A stretch of DNA of 64,000 bases from assembly GCA_945643635.1 (NCBI GenBank), contig CALZFC010000020.1, forward strand, positions 1,220,001 through 1,284,000, given 5' to 3'. This document shows positions 20,722 through 32,310 of the stretch, one piece after another; within the stretch, counting starts at the first letter, position 1; each line of letters starts with the position of its first letter. The stretch is from Allodiplogaster sudhausi. Taxonomy: Eukaryota; Nematoda; Chromadorea; Rhabditida; Diplogasteridae. A model generated the notes under the pieces. That model saw nothing but the letters and a program-made list of their open reading frames with translations, searched no databases and was not told the DNA's origin. A program made the position numbers and the translations under genes.

Positions 20722-23700
20722 TCATGACAGGGTGAGTCTCGAATCCACTTCTAGCTCGTCCTTGACGAATACTCGTTTTCCTTGCGCTTCTCGATTCATG
20801 GTGCCATCAATCGCTGCGGCATCCTCCACGATAGGCAGGAAGCGTCTCCACTTGAATATTCAATTTCACAAAAAGAGTACTTTTTGTATTTTATTCGAAA
20901 GAGAACACAATAACCATTTAGCAAAATATAATAAGGAACATGTTCGTTGCACGTTCAATCGCCTGGTGACGCCGATAATAAATACGTACGTGAGAAGCGA
21001 CATATCTTGACTCTACATACATATCTTTATTACGACATATTACAAAGCTATTTAAAAGGCAAAACTACTGATAATAAACATGTATCTCGTGCTCTCGCTC
21101 ATACGGAACTCTCTTTGCAGAACGCGGTGAAGACATCGGGAAGTGCCTTGCCATCCGGCTCACTCCAGGCACCCTTGGCACAACTGATGGATCCCTGCAT
21201 TGCTACGTCGTTGATAAAGAGCATCTCAGGTATGTCGCATCCGAGTTTGGAGGAATCCCCCTTAAAGGCGCTTTCAAAAATTCACGTTTCTAGCATTGAA
21301 TTCTCGGCAAGAATGTTTTTCTATGAATGTTCCATGTAGAAGAACATTCTAACCGACCGGATCAGAACTCAAGAGTCTAAAAAAACCTCGTTTTGAATTC
21401 CCGCTATTCACATTTTCATGAATATGAGGCTTCGACTACAAAATTCAAATCATATATGTATGAACGTATTGTTTTTTTTTCTCCGATAGAAAAATCTTTA
21501 ATTTAAACTATAAATTAATGCCGTCCTCGTAGGTAAGTCCGTCTTCCCTGCACCGAATACCTTCACTCGAGATTACTAACTCCGAACCTACCTGAAAATA
21601 ATGCGTAGAAGGCTGCCGGTGTGAATGCCAGGTTTATATTCGGAGAAAGAATATTGTTAATGGTGTGGACAGATTCTTTATTTCAAGATTATTTTCGTGC
21701 AAAATATAAGTCCAATAACATGAAACATCTTCGTAAAATAATATGAAAAAGGTTCAGACCTCCTTTTATGAGCGACATCAACAGACCTCCAAATACAGAA
21801 GGACAGAAGGGACAGAAAGAGACCTCTAAGTTGGAGCAGCTTCAACAAAGGGGGCATCAACTGACGTTCGTTGTTTGCATTTGGCTGTCACCCGCGCAAG
21901 TTGCAGCGACGCACGGCCCTGGCAGGCACAGTCATCAGCAGGCTTGGATCACAGCTGATGAGTGGATCCTCACACTTAAAATACAAGTAAAAATGAATCA
22001 TAATAACTTTATTTTTGTAAACAATAAACTAATCTTTAAAAAAAACAAATGAAAAACGTTGCAAACTCATATTCTGGGAAAATCTTCAATAACTCTCTCT
22101 CAACTTAAAGGAGGCTGAAAGTCGTTAACTCCTAACACGAAATGCCTGATCTTTTATAAGCAATGGCAATTTGCCAAGATCCTTGCTCTCGTAAAGCAAG
22201 CATTTTCCAGGACAATTTTAACTTGGCGGTTTGCGTCCGGTAGTGAATCGTGCATGTGTCAGCATATATTTCACGGCCTATGGAACCATATTTCACCCCT
22301 CGCTGGTCAACTCTGCTCCGACAAGTGTTTTAGACCGAAATTTAGTTGGCTTAGGGCTTCATCTAGTGCAGTCTTTCCGCTAAAGTCATCACAATTACTC
22401 GCTTCTTCAGGTAGCACCTCTATCATTATTACCGTCCGATGCTCTGAACAATCCTTGGATCGTATGCTGAACAAAACGTAATACTCTTTGCGAAAGGCGA
22501 TTTTGCAAAAATGAAAGCAATTGCTTCATGGGAAAAACAAACATGATCGCCAACTCATTTTTTAAACAATTAGAACTATTCATTTCGTTCTTTTTCTAGT
22601 ATCTCCGCTAAGAGTGAACAAGCATTGAGATAGAACAATCACACAAAAAAAACAGAAAAGAGTCCACATGAATCTCAAAAATCTGGCCACGCTTACTCGG
22701 ATCGGTAGGAGCGGTAATTCGTCTGAGGCTAACGAGGACGCTGCCACCACAGGCGAGCCAATTCTGTGCCATTTGAGCGGCTGGTCCTGAAGGGAGAGAA
22801 TTGGGCTCGCTTTCTTTATGCCGACATCATGCAGCATAGAAGTGAACAAAAGTACAGAGAAGGGTTTTCCGATGGCCATCAAAACATAAACAAAATAGTT
22901 GCATACTACTAAGATATCTAATTAGCTTTAATGTTAGAAGCATTGAAGAAACTTTGCTGACCTTCCGACATAAAAGTAGTCATTGTCTCGTAAGTCGCAT
23001 AGTAGTGTGCCCCGCGGTCTTTACGAATCATTCGTGTTAAGGGTTTTAAGCATGCCATCTGCATTTAGGGTTTAAGCCACAGAGATTACCTGTCACCATT
23101 TTTGCATTCTTCTTCAAAGGAGGGCGATCACCGAGAAATATTTAATGCAGGATCGAATTGCCGCATCTGCCTTGCGATTCCTCACTCTCATTCTCGCGTG
23201 CTATTTCGTAGATCGAATAAACCCGCTGCGTGAAAATAACACGCGCGAATGAGAGTGCGAAGGGCCGCGGCAATTTGAAAAATTACATAATTTTTCGGTG
23301 ATTGCACTCCTTTAAGAAGAATATCTTCCACCATCGCTGCATTTAAAAAAAAAGAAAGTTGTGCGAATGGCAGCAATGTAGAGCCTGACTAGGGAAAGAG
23401 AAAGGGTGAGAGAAAAGAGAGAGAAAGAGAGAATGAGAAAGAGATAGATAGCGAGACAGCGAGGAACGACAGCGTGACAGCGAAAGATCACCTTTATATG
23501 TAGCGTAGTCGGCGCCGAACACTGTTGTACATTCTTCGCGAACTCGCCAACGAGTGCGCAAAGATTTTTCTCTTCACTGTGTGCGAAGCCTTCGCAGTCC
23601 GGATCCTGATACAAAAAGGTCCTCTCATTCTCGTTTTATACCTATTTTCATCAAAATGTGATATACTATACTAGAATCAATGTCAACCCCCTATCGTGAG

Positions 23701-24190
23701 ATACTATATTAAACAATATCCCCCTTCCATTCATGACGATTCACCTTATCGCATATTGCCATGCAGACGTCGAATCTCGTACCTCGCAGCTGCTCCAGTC
23801 GATAGCGCGCTTCCATAGAATTAGGTCGTTCTTCGTACACACATGGTTCCTCAAATGTGTCAAAAAATTTTCTTTTGCATCAGTCTAACAAATGAACCAG
23901 CTACATACATAAGTACAATTTAGACGATTATGACTCACATATCCAGACCAATCGATCTTGACAGGTTAAATCAAAATCCTTCAACATAACTTTATGTGGT
24001 TCCCTTGTATGTCGTCTCCAAGCAGAATGAAATTGAGAACTATTTTAGCTTTTAGGCAGCAATCTTATATGTACATAGTAATGAGACTGGCTTTTAGTCA
24101 ACTCACATCTGCACCGACGACTGCGAGGAGTTGTCGGTGAATGCTGATTGTGAGCAACAAGAGTAGCGCAATATGAAGATGGCTGTTCAT
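20722..24190 (-). CDS. Minus-strand multi-exon gene, secreted Cys-containing protein
   Basis: Exon 24190-24107: MNSHLHIALLLLLTISIHRQ then LLAVVGAD before GTGAGT, a clear signal peptide with a hydrophobic core. Exon 23849-23745 (EPCVYEERPNSMEARYRLEQ to VCMAICDK, donor GTGAAT). Exon 23623-23492 (RTFLYQDPDCEGFAHSEEKN to TTLHIK, donor GTGATC). These three join in phase 0. Further minus-strand blocks: 22786-22697 (90 bp, donor GTAAGC), 22443-22307 (contains EVLPEEASNCDDFSGKTALD), 21270-21105 (contains LGCDIPEMLFINDVAMQGSI, donor GTATGA) and 20850-20722 (WRRFLPIVEDAAAIDGTMNR to SRLTLS, stop TGA); the last two join in phase 0. The middle joins are unresolved, so there may be two genes. Product probably extracellular. 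I do not recognise the domain. Confidence 0.45.
23116..23313. mobile_element. MITE, AAAGGAGGGCGATCACCGA ends
   Basis: Left AAAGGAGGGCGATCACCGAG and right TTTTTCGGTGATTGCACTCC are inverted repeats; an inner inverted repeat (CTCACTCTCATTCTCGCG with CGCGAATGAGAGTGCG) makes the whole element foldable. Same end family as 6816-7291. It lies in an intron of the minus-strand gene. Confidence 0.7.
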
Positions 24191-25800
24191 CTTGAAGAGT
24201 GGCGGAGCAACTATTATCCCTACACAGAATAAGGCATTGGCTGCAGATATTTCTCCATTTAATGAACACTCCAATATACATGACTTTCTTGCAATGCAAA
24301 ATCGACAATTCTTATGAGAAGGGAAATAATTCTTTTGTCGAAGTTGCTGCTTCCATCAGAGCCCTCTGGCAAGCCTACTGCGCTAGAAGAAGAATAAATT
24401 AGAATGACGACTTGAAGATTCACTCCGCCCACCTTTTCTCCGATGCTATGACTTGTCACATAAAGTTAGCTGTTTCTTGCGTTATTTTAGTGCCCTCCTC
24501 GCAAACCCAAAATTTCTCGTTTGGCCTGCCAAGAAGATTACTGATGTCTCATTTCAATAACGAAAGTAGGCCAGCTGAGCGAAGAAAGAATTAGCCTGGC
24601 AGGTAATGACAATTAAATGAGAATGCGTTGATTTATGGTCAGAGAGAGTAAAACTGCCGGCTGGTAAGCAAAAGCCAAACAAAGCTATTTTCTCCTTTTT
24701 CCTTACGACTTTTAAGTTCTCAAAGAATGATGAAAATTATTTCTGATGTTCTTGTGTCTACCGTATGCTCTGTACGTGAAACTTAACGATGTGATCATCA
24801 TTAATAACAGAGCCAGTCAGAGGCAACTTGTGGCGCATCACGAAGATATTTTTTGTAAATTCACTTCTTGCACACAAAATACAACATTAATCATTCGAGA
24901 TCTAACAGCCACTCGGTGAAGCTTAATGAAAAAGAGTGGTTATCACTCCTTCAATTACAACAAAATGTTATCGAATGACGTTGAGAAGGAAAATCATTGA
25001 ATTCGATAGGCATAATAAATCTGCAATACAGATGATTTATAGAATCAAACGCCCTCATCCAGCATCAGAGAAAACTAACAATAACAGAATTCCATGGCAC
25101 GCGTGGATTCGGGAAGCAAAAGACATAATCGGAAAGAGAGAAAGAGAGAGATGAAGAGAGAAATAGAGATAAAGAGAAAGATCAAGATTGGAGAGAGTGC
25201 TGTAGAGATTGAGTGCTTAAGTGAGCCAGAATGGAGCACCAACTGGCGCAGACGCAGAATGAGGAGGATCAGGTGGATGGAGAGCGAGAAACAGTTAGGG
25301 AACTGACGGTGAGACTAGGAGGGAATGAGTAATGATGAAGATAATGATGAGCGCGAGAAAGAGAGATTGATCGAGAACGAGAGTACTGAAGAGTTTCGCA
25401 AGCGAGAGAGAATGATAGGCAGGAAGAGAGGAGAGAGCGCGAGATAGATAGTGAGCGCGAGATGGGAAGACTGAAACAGAGAGAACGAGAGCTTCTCATC
25501 CCCACGAGTAGCGCCCCTTCGCCCCGCGTTCGCCCTCCTCTGCGGAAAATTTTCATTAACGGAAACATTTTTGTCAGCCGATTGCTCTTTTTTTTGCAAA
25601 GTCGGCTCCGCCTGACATGGAGTACAAGTCGGAGTTCGTGCATGAGAAGAGGTTAGCAATAGTCATGTATTATGCGGAGGGAAAGCCGATATCGAGAGTT
25701 CCACGACTTATTCCCTTCAGTTAGGGCTTGTCCAGTTCAGAAATCCCGACACACTGATCATCTAAACCAATCAATCTCTTATCTAGTGTTTTTTTCACAA
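24191..25800. other. Intergenic; purine-rich tract
   Basis: No gene supported. 25130-25500 is dominated by GAGAGA/GAAAGAG on the + strand and yields long Arg/Glu or Ser/Leu frames that are composition artefacts. Confidence 0.4.
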
Positions 25801-26430
25801 ACAATGCTCTGCTTTATCTCGGATATAGATTTGGTTCATGAGCAGAGGTGCACGCGGGCCCAAATTTTTTGGGCCGGCCTGGCCCGGCCCGAAGTTTTCG
25901 GGCCCTTAAATTTTGGGCCCGGGCCGGCCCGTTCCGGCCCGATTTTCAAATACGGCTGATTCCAATTTCTAATTCGAAATTTTCTTAGCAACAATTTTTT
26001 TCTTCTAGCTTGCCGTTCACAAAGCTTCACATTTACTTCATTCTAAAGAGGAATACAACCCCCGAGCTACAATATTACGTATGAGCAATAAGAATTCGTT
26101 CTGTCAAAAGCATGTTCGCTTGCAAAAAAAAATGTTTGAAAATCGGGCCCAAGGTTGGGCCCGGCCCGGCCCGGCCCTAGAGGGCTTTGGAAATTTGGGC
26201 CTGGGCCGCGTGCAGCTCTGTTGACGAGTAAGAATGGTAGCGAGTGAACAGAGAGAGAGAGGGAGGAGAAGGGAGAAAGGCTTGTGCTCATAGCGATCCG
26301 ACTCCGGCTCCCACATCAGCAGCGATATTCTGTGAAGTTTCGGTGTCGATCATAATATTTTCAGACAATAAATCAAACTAAAATTCAATAATTTAAGTTA
26401 GTTAGTTCTTTCAAGAAGCTAGATCTCAAT
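25800..26430. repeat. Dispersed repeat (partner 62620-62950) interrupted by hAT MITE
   Basis: Flanks of the MITE (GCTTTATCTCGGATATAGATTTGG upstream in shortened form GCTTTATCTC; ATTCTGTGAAGTTTCGGTGT and ATAATATTTTCA downstream) match 62620-62950. Identity of the repeat is unknown; it may be part of an LTR or SINE. Confidence 0.6.
25843..26220. mobile_element. hAT-like MITE, CAGAGGTGCACGCGGGCCC ends
   Basis: Ends CAGAGGTGCACGCGGGCC and GGGCCGCGTGCAGCTCTG are inverted repeats; the interior is GGGCC-rich near both ends. Flanking octamers TTCATGAG and TTGACGAG match at 6 of 8 bases, fitting the 8-bp duplications of hAT elements (family knowledge). The related locus at 62.64 kb has the uninterrupted site TTGATGAGTTGAGAGGG, which supports this boundary. 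Confidence 0.75.
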
Positions 26431-26530
26431 AAAGTGCATGTAAATACAATTGGAACCTTGCAGTTTGTCTCGCCTTTCTCACGGGCCATTCAGAGATCGC
26501 AAAATAATTCGCAAATTCTCCAGATTAAGT

Positions 26531-26567
<37 letters not shown>

Positions 26568-26634
26568 TGAATTTATGTTAAATTGAATTTAAAAAAGATA
26601 ATATAATATTTCTAAAAAAAAAACTGTTTTCCAG

Positions 26635-26787
26635 TTCTTCTGGATCGGCATGTTGTTCTTCGCAGTCACCATGCTCACTTTTCTGGCAGTCGCTGGCCTT
26701 TTGTGGTGGATGAGACGGCGAATGTTCAGGCGCGAGTTCAGCACGGCCGAAGCCAATCCCTACAATCGTTGCATTACTTGGAACTAA
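26635..26787 (+). CDS. Terminal exon of a single-pass membrane protein
   Basis: After TTTTCCAG, 50 codons FFWIGMLFFAVTMLTFLAVA GLLWWMRRRMFRREFSTAEA NPYNRCITWN end at TAA. A 22-residue hydrophobic stretch followed by a basic cluster and a short tail is typical of a type I membrane anchor. AATAAA at 26799-26804 is a well-placed polyadenylation signal. Upstream exons could not be found on the + strand; an AT microsatellite (about 26535-26562) precedes it. It may be a real gene with distant exons or an orphan exon. Confidence 0.45.
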   Translation, partial: FFWIGMLFFAVTMLTFLAVAGLLWWMRRRMFRREFSTAEANPYNRCITWN

Positions 26788-26798
26788 ACAGCTTAACC

Positions 26799-26804
26799 AA
26801 TAAA
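26799..26804 (+). terminator. Poly(A) signal AATAAA
   Basis: Twelve bases after the TAA of the membrane-anchor exon. Confidence 0.5.
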
Positions 26805-27339
26805 ATTATAACAGGATGGACAAAATGTAACACAAAACAAAAGTAAAATTACATTTGTTTAAGCGAGCTGCAAAATAAACTCATCGAAATTTTGAAGAAC
26901 GTATAGCTCCGGAATTCCGAATATTCTGCTAAACAGCACGAGTGCAATTTCATTTGCTCCGGAACCGGCCGATCTCCCGGAGATATCTTCGACGCTATGA
27001 CCATAGCGTCGCAAATCTCCCCCACCCGGCAAGTTGTGTCTCTCATTTTTAAATACTCTCTCACTGTCTCTGTCCTCCGGCGCGGGTGGCCGGACAGCAT
27101 GTGCCAGGGTGGAGGGTGGAGGGACCGGCCAGATCTCGCCGGAGACGCCTTAGAGACAGAAAAATAGCACTTTTTTCAAAAGAATCTGACGTTCCCCGGT
27201 GAGGCAAGCCCCGTGAGTTCTCCCCCCAAAAAAGCGACACTTTACTACGGCGGTTGGTTTTATAAGGACGAACAAAACATGTTGTTTTTCTAAATAATCC
27301 TTCATTACGACAACCGTTTTTTTGTGTTCGAAGGCAATT

Positions 27340-27404
27340 GTGCAATTCGAAGAGAGGCGAAAAAAGACCTGAGGCGTCTTTTTTCGCCTCTCTTCGAATT
27401 GCAC
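27340..27404. repeat. Perfect hairpin, 29-bp arms, 7-nt loop
   Basis: Arms 27340-27368 and 27376-27404 (GTGCAATTCGAAGAGAGGCG, then AAAAAAGAC) are exact reverse complements around CTGAGGC. Outer AAGGC/GCCTT pairs extend it. One arm with flank (CGTCTTTTTTCGCCTCTCT..) recurs at 44729-44800. Probably a foldback MITE or recombination product; the RNA would form a strong stem. Confidence 0.8.
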
Positions 27405-27670
27405 ACTCTATCGCCTTCGAAGGCTGTCTTGGGCAGCGTCAGAGACATCCACAATGTATTGGACAAAATAATTTCCCAAAGGTGTCTAACGATAACCAGA
27501 TGCAAGGGTCCTGTATTCCTATAGGCCTTTTCCTGTGTGTCTGGGATATTTTTTGCGACACTAAAAAAATTCTAGACATGTCATACATATTCATTTGTCT
27601 GTTTCATCGAGCAAGATAAATCGTGCTGCTGCTTTTCATATTAGTATCTGAACAATTCTGTTACGTGGCC

Positions 27671-27783
27671 CGGCGCCCCAAGGGCAGCTCTCCTCAGAGT
27701 GAGAGGCTGCTCTCGAACGCCTGCGAGTCCTTTCCGATGTTCCTTCCAAGACTGACTCTCCCCCTGAGCTGCCTTTGGGGCGA
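27671..27783. mobile_element. Small foldback element upstream of receptor gene 2
   Basis: CGCCCCAAGGGCAGCTC and GAGCTGCCTTTGGGGCG are inverted ends. The paralogous position upstream of receptor gene 3 (about 44968-45115) holds a diverged copy, so it predates the receptor-block duplication. Confidence 0.5.
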
Positions 27784-28102
27784 CGGACAACATAACAATT
27801 CCTATACCAGCAATTCCATCGTAATTATTGGCCTGTGCCCGATAATCGTTGGATGTTGCAACATCTCGTTAGACGTACGCTTCCTCGTTCGATGGAACTC
27901 TCATATGCCTTTCTCATTTCTACCGGACAACTTCTACTTTGCATGAAAGGAAAACGGTACCGTTCTACGAAGTATTCGCACTTTTTCTCGTCTACGGAAT
28001 GCAAATTTATAATGTGCAATGTCCAATAATCGTAATATTCAAAGGAATCTCACTGATATCAGCATACATTATTGTTGTTTGTGTTCTTTCTTCTTCTAGC
28101 AA

Positions 28103-30232
28103 ATGACCAATTCTCTACTCCCGCCTCTTCTCGTCTGCGTGGAAGTCGTGAGCGAACTCGCCATCGGCCTGCTGTCCATCGTGCTCAACGTGCTCTTGGT
28201 CTACTGTGTAGTCACTTCGACTCCGCGCTCTCAGGAGATCTACGGCTATCAGATCTATTTTCAGGTGTGAAGTCGCGCGCCAGGAAACATGCGAAAATTC
28301 CGTTTGTATGTATAAACACTGCTTGGAACTAGGATAATTCAACGTCAATTTATGTATCGGCCCGATTGTGTGATGGAAAAGGACAAACATACATACATTT
28401 TTATGAGCACAATACGCATGTTCACAGGCATTCGTCGAGAGGTTGTCTTGCATCGCCAACTTGTGCAGCATCACGAGAATTGTCGCAACGCCATACAGCC
28501 TCGTATTCGTGCACTACGGACCGTGCACACTTCTGGGAGCCGATGTCTGCTTCTCTTTCGTGGTGGAGACAATTCGTATCGATTAGCTGTAATTTTAATA
28601 TTTTTCACGTTAAAACTATTCACGTTTCATCCTTTTGCAACACATACAAAATTATAGTTTGGCTAAATACACGTCGAAATTTACATTTTCGTCAAAAATT
28701 TACATGTCCTATTTCAATTCAACAACTAACTATAAGGGCTGCGGAGACAATATCTACGTGCCTCTGTTTGGATAATAAATTCCAGATGAGTCGTAAATGA
28801 ATTTAAAAAAATTGGAGTCAGTAGCTGTTTTCGGGTACATGTACTCGCTGGGCACATTTTGCTTCATGTTCGCCTACCGTCTCTACGTCCTCTATCGACG
28901 TCCGCCTTGATGGAAGGCGTACTGGACGATCGTCGGCGCTCTGTCGACGATTCCATTGCCAGCTATTGTATGCTATTTGATTATGCAATACCGCGATTTA
29001 AAGTGCCGAACACTTCCTTATGAACATTTAAATTCGAGCTTTTTTCCCTAACACGAGGACGAGAGAATAGGCAGGATCCGTTCTTGGTATTGGCCTAGGA
29101 CAATAGTTGTATTATACGAGATGATGCATTTGGAAGCATTAGAATCGCCCGATCCGTTCTTGGTATCGGGCGGGACTGCATGTCCTTCGCACCAAGATCA
29201 TGGACATACAATTATAAAACAGTTTTTGCTAGCGGTACTTACGGACATATTTAATGATTTCAAGCTTTTCGGCGTCACACAAATTAATCGACAGTGGTCA
29301 AGCATGGATATTCCATGGCTGCGCTCTAGTCGGGGCCACAATCATAGCGATCGTCTGTTTTCTTATCCGTGCCTTCATTCTGCGACATTTGGACGCAGAG
29401 AGAGTTCGTATGTCGACTCAGACGCAGGAGATGCATCGTTCCTTCATTAGGGTCTGAAGACTAATTAAATTAAATTAGATCCAATTTAATTTAAAATATG
29501 TTTAATTTAACTTAAGTTATCTTAAATTGTACTGCTGATTTAGTACAGTTACCTTTATCATACCAGAATTGATATAGATAAATAAATAGACAGACAAACA
29601 GCTTAAATATATTATTATTCTATTATTATCATATTGAATATTAATTGATTTTATAAAAATAAAAAAAAAACAATTAATATTTTGAATTTTAATTGATTTG
29701 ATCGCAATCCGCCGATCAAATCATAATTTTTGGAATCATGTGGAAAATATGATCCTTTTTTGTGAACATTATGATTTCTAGATAACGACAGCCCAAGTAG
29801 TTCTATGTGCCCTCGCATTCTACATGCTTGGCTACATCCTCGTTGAAACCCGCTTTTTCGTATTCCAGTCGCAGGCTGTTGACACCACCGTTTTTCTTGT
29901 CAGAATTTTATTTTATTTTTTTTCTATTTTTCTACATTCACATATCTTTCTAGACCACTCTTCTAGTGGTCAAACTTTCTTCAGGTGATGCATATCCAAT
30001 TTCTGGTCTCTCCAAGTATCACGCTCTACAACGTCAAGTCATACAATCGGTATCTACTCTAATCAGGAACATTTTTCATTACAATACTCACTTTACATAG
30101 TATTATATATAATTTTTCATCTATTAAACAAAAATATTTTAATTCATTAAATGCCGCCAGCTTATGTCCTTCATTCGTCCTACCGAATCTCAGAAAAAGG
30201 ACGTCATTCGACAGGGAATTGCAAAGTGCTGA
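28103..30232 (+). pseudogene. STR-like 7TM chemoreceptor gene 2, multiple lesions
   Basis: Exon 28103-28264 starts MTNSLLPPLLVCVEVVSELA and has TM1 plus the loop TSTPRSQEIYGYQIYFQ, matching the nematode STR pattern. Exon 28428-28559 (AFVERLSCIANLCSITRIVA onward) is TM2. Exon from 28818 (SVAVFGYMYSLGTFCFMFAY) is TM3-TM4 but has an in-frame TGA at 28908-28910 where gene 3 has TCA. The ECL2 exon of gene 3 (46037-46139) is absent. TM5/ICL3 coding remains at 29264-29451, but its acceptor reads CAAG instead of CAGG. TM6 29782-29898 and TM7 29985-30049 are intact. The C-tail exon (30148-30232) has lost its acceptor (CAT for CAG). At least four independent lesions mean it is dead as a receptor. Confidence 0.75.
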
Positions 30233-32310
30233 ATGGCAATTTTTACATCGATGGAACTGTATAGCCGCAATTGCAAAAGAGTTTAGCAAACGTTTGTACT
30301 TCGCCGTTCCTATTCATATGCTTGCAACTCTCAAGCCATAAAATGTTCACCTTGAATTCTAAACTATTTCTTATTATGAGCAGCAACAGTACACATTTGA
30401 ATAATTTTAGATTTCTGAATGTCTGAAACTAGCAGATAATCGGTACCTATGTATCTATGTATGTACGTACATAAATATGCTGAACTCGTATATCTTTGTA
30501 AAGGCACTCCGTTGTAAAGGCGTTCAATGATTTTGCCTCAGATTTTGAATGAATTTGCCATCAGTTCATTGGGGCGAGTATCTAATGCCTCCAGAATATA
30601 TTCGTGGTATTGTACTTTTTTTTTGGGGGGAACTTATGTAAGGGAGGGGGGTTTCTTTCTACAACTGGGCGAGGGTATTGTCTTTATCGAGGTGGGTACT
30701 ATTAGAGGAGGGAGGGGGGAGGGGGTTTAATAAAGGAGGGTACTAATAGAGAAAATACGGTATGTACATAATTACTACGCATGAGAATAGGACAGAAGAG
30801 TTCGCTATGACGAGCACGGATCGCACGTTTGTCAGCAGAAGGCCATCTTCTGCTCGACGTGTAGTCGGGAGATATGCAGAATCCATTCTTCGCCCAGTCC
30901 TTGCAGCTGATAATGAGAACGTTGTGCGGGATCTTTCGGAACTTTCGGAGAATCACAAAATGACCGATTAAATTGTGTGTTTCTCGATAAACGCACGGCG
31001 ATTTGGTTTGCATATTTAGATTCAGATTCAGATACTCGGGGGTTTTACCTTAATCGAGCATTAAAGTGTCCCGATTGCCCATATTTCATCACGACACCAA
31101 ACTGGTGCAGAGCCATTTACGGTCTGCGAATATTCAATGATAAAAAAAATTCGTTTGTATTGTTAGAGAGACAGAGAAGGAGGGGAGCGTACTGAGAAGT
31201 GTAAGAATTTATATGTTGCCGCAAATAGATCATCACCATGGAACATTTGTAATAGAGAGGACTCCGCAGTCTCTGATTATCATAAACATCCTTAAGATAC
31301 AAGAAAGAACAAAGTGATGGCGAACAGATGGAGGTGCCTATAATAATTTTCTCGAACAACTAGCAAACTTCGGCAAAAAATTAAGGCTAATTAGCAGTGC
31401 TTGTAGACCGATGGACAGATGATTATCTTGGAATGGCCAATATAGAAAGATTCGTAATGAGCAGAAATTAGGTAGAGGGCGATGTGTATGCCAAATTGTT
31501 CATCTTACAACTAGGCAACTTTTGAAAGACACCGAGGAAAGCCTAGGAGGAATTGTGACGGAAAGGCATCATATAATTTGAGAGGCGAAAGAAAAAAAAC
31601 ATTCACGGTGGTTTTTCAGTTGCGATCAAAGTATTGCCTATCTATGACTCAGGCGTTTTGTTCAGCATTTTCAGAACTTCCTATCCTTCATCCTCCCTCA
31701 CTATCCCCTTCCAATGAGCGTCCTAATTAAGCTGGATTTCATAGACGTTTCCTCGAACAAAGCATGTAGTGTTTATCCCAACCAAAATTGAACCTCTCCC
31801 GATGGCCTACCTTACCATATTTTCTATAAAAACTCTGCTCGCTCCTTCCATCACTACAAATTTGATTCAAATGTTGCACTTTCGTTCATTTACATTTTCT
31901 CTATTCTACATGCTCGAAACAATTTGAAAATACTTAACAATAAGATATTTCATATATCGTCGTTAACAATATCCTTTTGGTGATCACCCTTCTTTACGTG
32001 AGAGCGAAAATGAGCATATGATTGAAGAAAAAATCTTTAAACAATAAAATAGGTTTGGATTATTTAAATAGGTGTGCAGCAGAATTAAAGCAAGACTGAT
32101 AACATTTAGAAAGAACGCAAGTGAGAGAGAAGGAGAGAGAGAGAGAGAGAGAGGGAGAGGGCATGCAGAGAAGCCAGATGAAATCAGGTGCTTTTCTCGC
32201 TGTTTCATTCGGAGCAGCAGAGAACACCAATCGATCAAAAACGGCAGAACACCGGCCTGTCATGCAAGAAGAACGAAAGTTGCACGGGAACCGATGAAAC
32301 TACCAAGCAT
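29535..32310. repeat. Segmental duplication, copy 2 (partner 1-2838)
   Basis: Parallel to the window start from the receptor TM6 exon through the MITE fragment and unassigned spacer; small indels only, apart from about 140 bp (CTAGATATCAAGACGC to ATGACGACG) present in copy 1 and missing here. Confidence 0.85.
30534..30764. mobile_element. MITE fragment, CCGTATTTTCTC family (sister of 1052-1288)
   Basis: Same truncated form, same terminal TACTAATAGAGAAAATACGG, carried by the segmental duplication. Confidence 0.7.

Noticed and set aside
20458..21010. Plus-strand frames (for example MKRIFIICKRWVSAFKEQPF at 20615 and MQKTSGTYLTILPRIRVTVT at 20378)
   Set aside because: They look protein-like, but the opposite strand at 20722-20850 and 21105-21270 gives exons that join in phase to a stop with good splice sites; I kept the minus-strand reading and note the ambiguity.
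22254..22481. Plus-strand 75-codon frame
   Set aside because: The minus strand here encodes EVLPEEASNCDDFSGKTALD with better codon character and a splice acceptor.
25094..25659. Arg/Glu- and Ser/Leu-rich frames
   Set aside because: Translation of a GA/CT low-complexity tract without splice context.
26990..27011. Short palindrome CGACGCTATG/AC/CATAGCGTCG as a regulatory site
   Set aside because: A 10-bp-arm hairpin in GC-rich flank; no context to assign a role, and chance or element origin is likely.
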